Made by a program: the position numbers and the translations under genes
Part shown: positions 13,250-17,406 of the stretch, piece after piece
Position numbering within the stretch: position 1 is the stretch's first letter
Layout: each line of letters begins with the position of its first letter
Notes under the pieces: model-generated
Databases searched by the model: none
What the model was told of the DNA's origin: nothing
The model's input: only the letters and a program-made list of their open reading frames with translations
NCBI GenBank assembly: GCA_024697655.1
Contig: JAILFI010000223.1
Coordinates: 1 to 17,406 of the forward strand
Length of the DNA stretch: 17,406 bases
Source: Clostridiales bacterium
Lineage (GTDB): Bacteria > Bacillota_A > Clostridia > Peptostreptococcales > Anaerovoracaceae
Reading direction: 5' to 3'

Positions 13250-14215
13250 CTACAGACCCATGAAGAGGCTGACCAGAACCGGCACAGATGCAGACAGGAT
13301 CGCGCCGTTGATGAACGAATAGACTGCGACTGTACTGCCCGCCGCCTGCTCCACGACCGGCATGCAGACGTCCATGGCCGGCGAGCCGGGCACCGCGTAA
13401 CTCTCGATATAGCCGACCCTTGCCGCCACGAGCGGGATAAACAACAACCCGAAGACTTCCCGGAAAACATTGTGCAGGAAGGACAGCGCGCTCACTTCCG
13501 CCGAATACTCCGCCAGCATCGCCGGCGCCAGCGTGTACCAGCCAAACCCCGCCCCGATGCACAGCGAATCTTTCAGCGTCAGAGAAAGCAGCGGTGCCGC
13601 CACCGCTGCCCCGGCCGCCATGGAAAGGATCGAAACGAACGGGAACACCAGCACCCGCCAGCCCGCGCTGCGGAAATTCGCACCGATCGTTCCTTCTACA
13701 CCGAGATCGATGCCGATCATCAGGAGCAGAATGCAAAGACAGACCGTGAGCGTTGGTCCTGATTTCGCAAGCAGCGCATCGGGAAGGAACAAATACCCCG
13801 ACAGGATGCCTGCCGCCACGAAACCGACGATGAGAACCGTGAACTTGTTGATGCGCGGCGTTGACGCCTCCTCCGCACCCGCTTTTTCCGGTCCTGTCTC
13901 CTGCGTACCCCGCCTGCCGTACCGGTCAAATCCAAGCAGCCGCCGCACCACAGCGAACGACGCCACGGCTGCCGCCATGATGATCAGCGTATAGGCGAAC
14001 GCTTTCAGCCCGATCGTTCCGAGCGAGCGGATGATCTCCTCGCTGGCGCCGATGCGGCCGCCGATGATGAACACCAGGATCGCGACCGAGATCATCTCCA
14101 GTCTGCCGATCCATGGATAGAAGGACATTGCAAAGCCGCCGGCGTGCTTGCGCGCGCCGGCTCCGATAAAGTACCCGATAATTGTGATGCCGAGATATAG
14201 GAATAGAGTTGCCAT
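13250..14215 (-). CDS. lysO: LysO-family lysine exporter (DUF340)
   Basis: A 321-residue membrane protein of the LysO/YbjE family, which exports lysine and toxic lysine analogues. It has about eight to ten hydrophobic segments in two halves. Family landmarks are MIGIDLGVEG, GAGFGWYTLAPAMLAEYSAE and LHNVFREVFGLLFIPLVA, followed by the C-terminal GSPAMDVCMPVVEQAAG with candidate conserved Asp and Glu residues in the membrane. A charged cytoplasmic insert (about residues 97-125, rich in Arg, Glu and Ala) separates the halves. ATG at 14215 has GAGGG about 4 nt upstream. It starts 33 bp after trpS with no terminator, so co-transcription is likely. It is slightly longer than typical family members. 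Confidence 0.9.
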   Translation of the reverse strand: MATLFLYLGITIIGYFIGAGARKHAGGFAMSFYPWIGRLEMISVAILVFIIGGRIGASEEIIRSLGTIGLKAFAYTLIIMAAAVASFAVVRRLLGFDRYGRRGTQETGPEKAGAEEASTPRINKFTVLIVGFVAAGILSGYLFLPDALLAKSGPTLTVCLCILLLMIGIDLGVEGTIGANFRSAGWRVLVFPFVSILSMAAGAAVAAPLLSLTLKDSLCIGAGFGWYTLAPAMLAEYSAEVSALSFLHNVFREVFGLLFIPLVAARVGYIESYAVPGSPAMDVCMPVVEQAAGSTVAVYSFINGAILSASVPVLVSLFMGL

Positions 14216-14248
14216 TATCCCTCTGCCATACTGTGGCTGCTGCCACTG

Positions 14249-15241
14249 TTATCTCGCGCGGCCGATGCCGAAGTGATCCTTGACACGCGCAAGAACAGGC
14301 TCTGCCAAAGCGTTCGCGCGGGCAGCGCCGTCGGACAGGATGTCCTGCAGTTCCGACGAATGGCGGATCTGCTCGTAGCGGTCGCGGATCGGCGTAAGCG
14401 CTTCCTGGGTTACGGTAACGAGCGATTTCTTGAGGTCGCCGTAGCCGGCGCCGTCAAATTTCGCCTCCAGATCCGGAATGCTCTCGCCGGACAGCGCGCT
14501 GTAGATCGTCAGCAGGTTGCTGACGCCCGGCTTGTTTTCCGGATCGAACCTGATCGTCATATCGCTGTCGGTCGTGGCGCGCATGATCGACTTCTTGATC
14601 TTCGCGTCGGTGTCGAGCAGGGAGATGCGGGAGTGGATGTTCTCCGCGCTCTTGCTCATCTTGTTCGTCGGCTCATCCAGCGCCATGATGCGTGCGCCCG
14701 CCTTCATGAACCGGCCTTCCGGCACGACGAAAGTGTCGGGGAAGCGGTGGTTGACGCGGATCGCGAGATCGCGGCACAGTTCGATGTGCTGCTTCTGGTC
14801 GTTGCCGACCGGCACGACATTGGTGTCGTACAGCAGGATGTCCGCCGCCATCAGGACCGGATAGGTGAACAGCCCGGTCGGTGCGGATTCTCTGCCCTTG
14901 TTCTTCGCCTTGAACTGCGTCATGCGGGAAAGCTCGCCCGTGTACGAACTGCAGTTGAGGATCCAGCCGAGTTCCGCATGGCCGGAAACCTCCGACTGTA
15001 CGAAGATGATCGACTTTTTCGGATCGAGACCGACCGCCATGTACAGCGACGCGACGTCCAGCACGTGCTCGCGCAGTTCCTTCGGATCCTGCGGCACGGT
15101 GATGGCGTGCATGTCGACAACGCAGTAGATGCATTCGGCCTCATCCTGCAATTCGACGAACTGCTTGAGCGCGCCGAGGTAGTTGCCGAGATGGATGTTG
15201 CCTGTGGGCTGCACGCCGGAAAAAACTCTTTCTTTTTTCAT
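14249..15241 (-). CDS. trpS: Tryptophan--tRNA ligase
   Basis: A 330-residue class I aminoacyl-tRNA synthetase charging tRNA-Trp. The ATP-binding HIGH-type motif is TGNIHLGNY (13-21), the second signature is NKMSKSAEN (193-201), and VGNDQKQHIE (145-154) is typical of TrpRS. Length matches the family. The start at 15241 is chosen because MKKERVFSGVQPTG is the usual N-terminus and AGGA lies about 8 nt upstream; a longer in-frame version would run into gyrA. It lies 64 bp after gyrA, with a hairpin between. I see no T-box leader. Confidence 0.97.
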   Translation of the reverse strand: MKKERVFSGVQPTGNIHLGNYLGALKQFVELQDEAECIYCVVDMHAITVPQDPKELREHVLDVASLYMAVGLDPKKSIIFVQSEVSGHAELGWILNCSSYTGELSRMTQFKAKNKGRESAPTGLFTYPVLMAADILLYDTNVVPVGNDQKQHIELCRDLAIRVNHRFPDTFVVPEGRFMKAGARIMALDEPTNKMSKSAENIHSRISLLDTDAKIKKSIMRATTDSDMTIRFDPENKPGVSNLLTIYSALSGESIPDLEAKFDGAGYGDLKKSLVTVTQEALTPIRDRYEQIRHSSELQDILSDGAARANALAEPVLARVKDHFGIGRAR

Positions 15242-15263
15242 ATTTGATGTCCTGCTATTCCTG

Positions 15264-15293
15264 AAACAACCCGCCGGCGCTTCCGACGGGTTG
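15264..15293 (-). terminator. Hairpin between gyrA and trpS (weak terminator)
   Basis: On the minus strand CAACCCGTCGG pairs with CCGGCGGGTTG (11 bp with one G-T) around AAGCG, followed by only three T's. The stem is strong but the U-tract is short, so partial read-through into trpS is likely; no clear separate trpS promoter is visible. Confidence 0.6.
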
Positions 15294-15305
15294 CTTGCTA
15301 TACTA

Positions 15306-17406
15306 TCATTTTTCGGGCTTGATGTCCATGGAGATCTGGCCGTCGTCTTTGTCTTCCTCTTCCTTGACCACCTTGGCCATGGAGATGATGGCATTGCCTT
15401 CTTCGACCTTCATGATCTTGACGCCCTGCGTCGCGCGGCCGAGCACGCTGACATCGCTTGCCTTGATGCGGATGATGATACCGTTGCTGTTGATCATCAG
15501 CAGTTCGTCATCGTCGTCGACGACCATCGCGCCGACCAGCTTGCCGGTCTTCTTGAACTTCGCCTTGTCGTAGGTCAGCAGGCCCTTGCCGCCTCTGGCC
15601 TGGACCTTGTAGTCCTCAATCGGCGTGCGCTTACCGAATCCCTTCTCGGTGACCGCCAGCAGCTTGACGCCGGGCTGGCCGAGGCACATGCTGACGACCT
15701 CGTCGTCGTCCTCGAGCTTGATGGCTCTGACGCCGGTCGCAGTGCGGCCCATCGGACGGACATCCTTCTCGTGGAACGAGATGCACTTGCCGTTACGGGT
15801 GACGATGGTGACGATGTCGTCGCCGGTGGTCTGCTGGATGCTGACCAGTTCGTCGCCGTCGCGCAGAGTGATCGCGATGAGGCCCGTCTTTCTCTGGGTG
15901 TTGAACTCGGAGATGGCCGTCTTCTTGATCGTGCCGCGCTTGGTGACCGCAAGGAGGAAGTTGTTCTCGTCATTCTCATCGATCGGCATGACCGCATTGA
16001 TGCGCTCGCGCTGCATGAGGTTGAGGAAGTTGACCGCCGGTGTACCCTTCGCGGTGCGTGTCGCCTCGGGGATCTCGTACGCCTTGATCCGGTACGCCTT
16101 GCCGTAGTTGGTGAAGAACGCCAGATTCTGGTGGGTGCTGGTCATGATCAGGTTGGTGACGAAGTCGTTCTCCCTGGTCGTGAGCCCTGTGATGCCCTTG
16201 CCGCCTCTCTTCTGCGTCTTGTACGTATCCGCCGGGATGCGCTTGATGTAGCCGAGGTGTGTCAGGGTGACCGCCACCTGCTCCTCTTCGATCAGGTCCG
16301 CTTCGTCGAACTCATCGACTGCGGCCACGATCTCGGTGCGGCGCTCGTCAGCCCACTTCTCTTTGATCTCGAGCATCTCGTCGCGGACGACGCCCATGAG
16401 CAGACGCTCGTTGCCGAGCAGTTCCTTGTAGTACGCGATCTTCTGGATCAGATCGAGGTACTCGTCTTCCAGCTTGTCGCGCTCAAGACCCTGCAGTCTG
16501 GCAAGACGCATATCGAGGATCGCCTGCGCCTGCAGTTCGGACAGACCGAAGCGTTCCATCAGGCGCTCTTTGGCGTTGTCGTAACTCTCGCGGATGGTCT
16601 TGATGACCTCATCGATGTTGTCGAGAGCGATTCTCAAGCCTTCTACAATATGAGCTCTCGCCTCCGCCTTCTTCAGGTCGTACTGCGTACGGCGGGTCAT
16701 GACCTCTTTCTGGTGCTTGAGGTACTCGTGGAGGATCTCATACAGATTGAGTGTGCGGGGTTCTCCGTCGACCAGTGCGATCATGATCATGGAGAAGTTG
16801 TCCTGCATCTGGGTGTGTTTGTACAGTCTGTTGAGCGTGATCTGCGGGTTGGCGTCCCTCTTCAGCTCGATGACGATACGCATGCCCTCGCGGGAGGACT
16901 CGTCGCGGATATCGGAGATGCCGTCGAGCTTGTTCTCCTTCATGAGTTCCGCGATCTTGCTGATGAGGCGCGCTTTGTTGACCATGTAGGGGATCTCGGT
17001 GACGACGATCTGGAATCGCCCTTTCTTGGTCTCCTCGATCTCCGACTTGGCGCGGACCGTCACCTTGCCGATGCCGGTGCGGTATGCCTCGCGGAATCCC
17101 GCCTTGCCCGTAATGATGGCGCCGGTCGGGAAGTCCGGTCCCTTGATGCACTTCATCAGGTCGTCGATGGTGCACTCTTCCTCCTCTTCGATCATCAGGA
17201 CGCACGCGTCGATGACCTCACCGAGGTTGTGCGGGGGAATGGAGGTCGCCATGCCGACCGCGCTGCCGTTGCTGCCGTTGACCAGCAGGTTGGGGATGCG
17301 GGACGGGAGGACGACCGGCTCGACTTCTTCCTCGTCGAAGTTGGGCATGAAGTCGACCGTTTCCTTATTGATGTCGCGCAGCATCTCCATCGAGAACGGG
17401 GACATC
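15306..17406 (-). CDS. gyrA: DNA gyrase subunit A, 3' part (5' end outside the window)
   Basis: The frame is open from the right edge and gives 699 complete codons, starting just downstream of where the catalytic tyrosine should lie; the tyrosine and the quinolone-resistance region are outside the window. The visible part begins [18 protein letters not shown] and continues through [32 protein letters not shown], the coiled-coil and [19 protein letters not shown] to the DNA-wrapping beta-pinwheel. The GyrA box is QKRGGKG (16194-16214), a variant of QRRGGKG, and identifies GyrA rather than ParC. A second box-like QARGGKG lies further on. The tail is acidic. Gyrase introduces negative supercoils with GyrB. 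Confidence 0.97.
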   Translation of the reverse strand, partial: MSPFSMEMLRDINKETVDFMPNFDEEEVEPVVLPSRIPNLLVNGSNGSAVGMATSIPPHNLGEVIDACVLMIEEEEECTIDDLMKCIKGPDFPTGAIITGKAGFREAYRTGIGKVTVRAKSEIEETKKGRFQIVVTEIPYMVNKARLISKIAELMKENKLDGISDIRDESSREGMRIVIELKRDANPQITLNRLYKHTQMQDNFSMIMIALVDGEPRTLNLYEILHEYLKHQKEVMTRRTQYDLKKAEARAHIVEGLRIALDNIDEVIKTIRESYDNAKERLMERFGLSELQAQAILDMRLARLQGLERDKLEDEYLDLIQKIAYYKELLGNERLLMGVVRDEMLEIKEKWADERRTEIVAAVDEFDEADLIEEEQVAVTLTHLGYIKRIPADTYKTQKRGGKGITGLTTRENDFVTNLIMTSTHQNLAFFTNYGKAYRIKAYEIPEATRTAKGTPAVNFLNLMQRERINAVMPIDENDENNFLLAVTKRGTIKKTAISEFNTQRKTGLIAITLRDGDELVSIQQTTGDDIVTIVTRNGKCISFHEKDVRPMGRTATGVRAIKLEDDDEVVSMCLGQPGVKLLAVTEKGFGKRTPIEDYKVQARGGKGLLTYDKAKFKKTGKLVGAMVVDDDDELLMINSNGIIIRIKASDVSVLGRATQGVKIMKVEEGNAIISMAKVVKEEEDKDDGQISMDIKPEK

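Overview
The window looks like chromosomal DNA of a GC-rich member of the Bacillota, probably class Clostridia. The evidence is a Gram-positive lipoprotein binding protein, strong AGGAGG ribosome sites, a Sec-secreted InlB-repeat surface protein, an ECF-type ThiT under a TPP riboswitch, an ArgR/AhrC-like box, and strong G/C preference in third codon positions. The family cannot be fixed from sequence alone; Anaerovoracaceae/Eubacteriales-like is a guess. There is no rRNA, tRNA, CRISPR array, insertion sequence or prophage.

Layout. Almost everything is on the minus strand, read from right to left. The right edge is the 3' part of gyrA (15306-17406). A hairpin follows, then trpS and a LysO-type lysine exporter, which are closely spaced. 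Next is a TPP riboswitch controlling thiT, the thiamine ECF substrate-binding subunit. Two plus-strand genes sit in the middle: a PlsC-like acyltransferase (9836-10684) and an uncharacterised protein with a PD-(D/E)XK-like motif set (11107-11946). The latter converges with thiT on a shared bidirectional terminator. From a clear sigma-A promoter at 9729-9757, a minus-strand unit runs through ybjQ-like, PAP2 phosphatase, two tandem HAD phosphatases, EamA transporter and rhodanese. Four of these genes are joined by ATGA overlaps, and the unit ends at a strong terminator at 5034-5068. A separate polar amino-acid ABC transporter operon (binding protein, permease, ATPase) has its own consensus promoter overlapped by an ARG-box-like site. 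At the left edge a large secreted surface protein enters the window and its C-terminus is cut off; its reading frame stays open to base 1.

How the genes work together. The ABC operon is a complete uptake system, and its ARG-box suggests arginine or another basic amino acid. LysO would export lysine. ThiT is a TPP-controlled vitamin importer that needs an EcfAA'T module encoded elsewhere. The phosphatase/EamA operon has no obvious single pathway.

Most notable structure. Several genes are followed by short tandem copies of their own last bases, in two or three cases including the stop codon. thiT has a 29-bp period with three full copies and a fourth partial one, plsC has three copies, and ybjQ, lysO and eamA have weaker examples. 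Other points of interest are a UUCG-loop terminator-like hairpin plus a long hairpin between binding protein and permease, and a thiT leader hairpin that buries the Shine-Dalgarno sequence and also resembles a terminator. No clearly new multi-gene defence or biosynthetic system is visible. The best candidates for unknown biology are the SKSE/EHFG protein and the surface protein.
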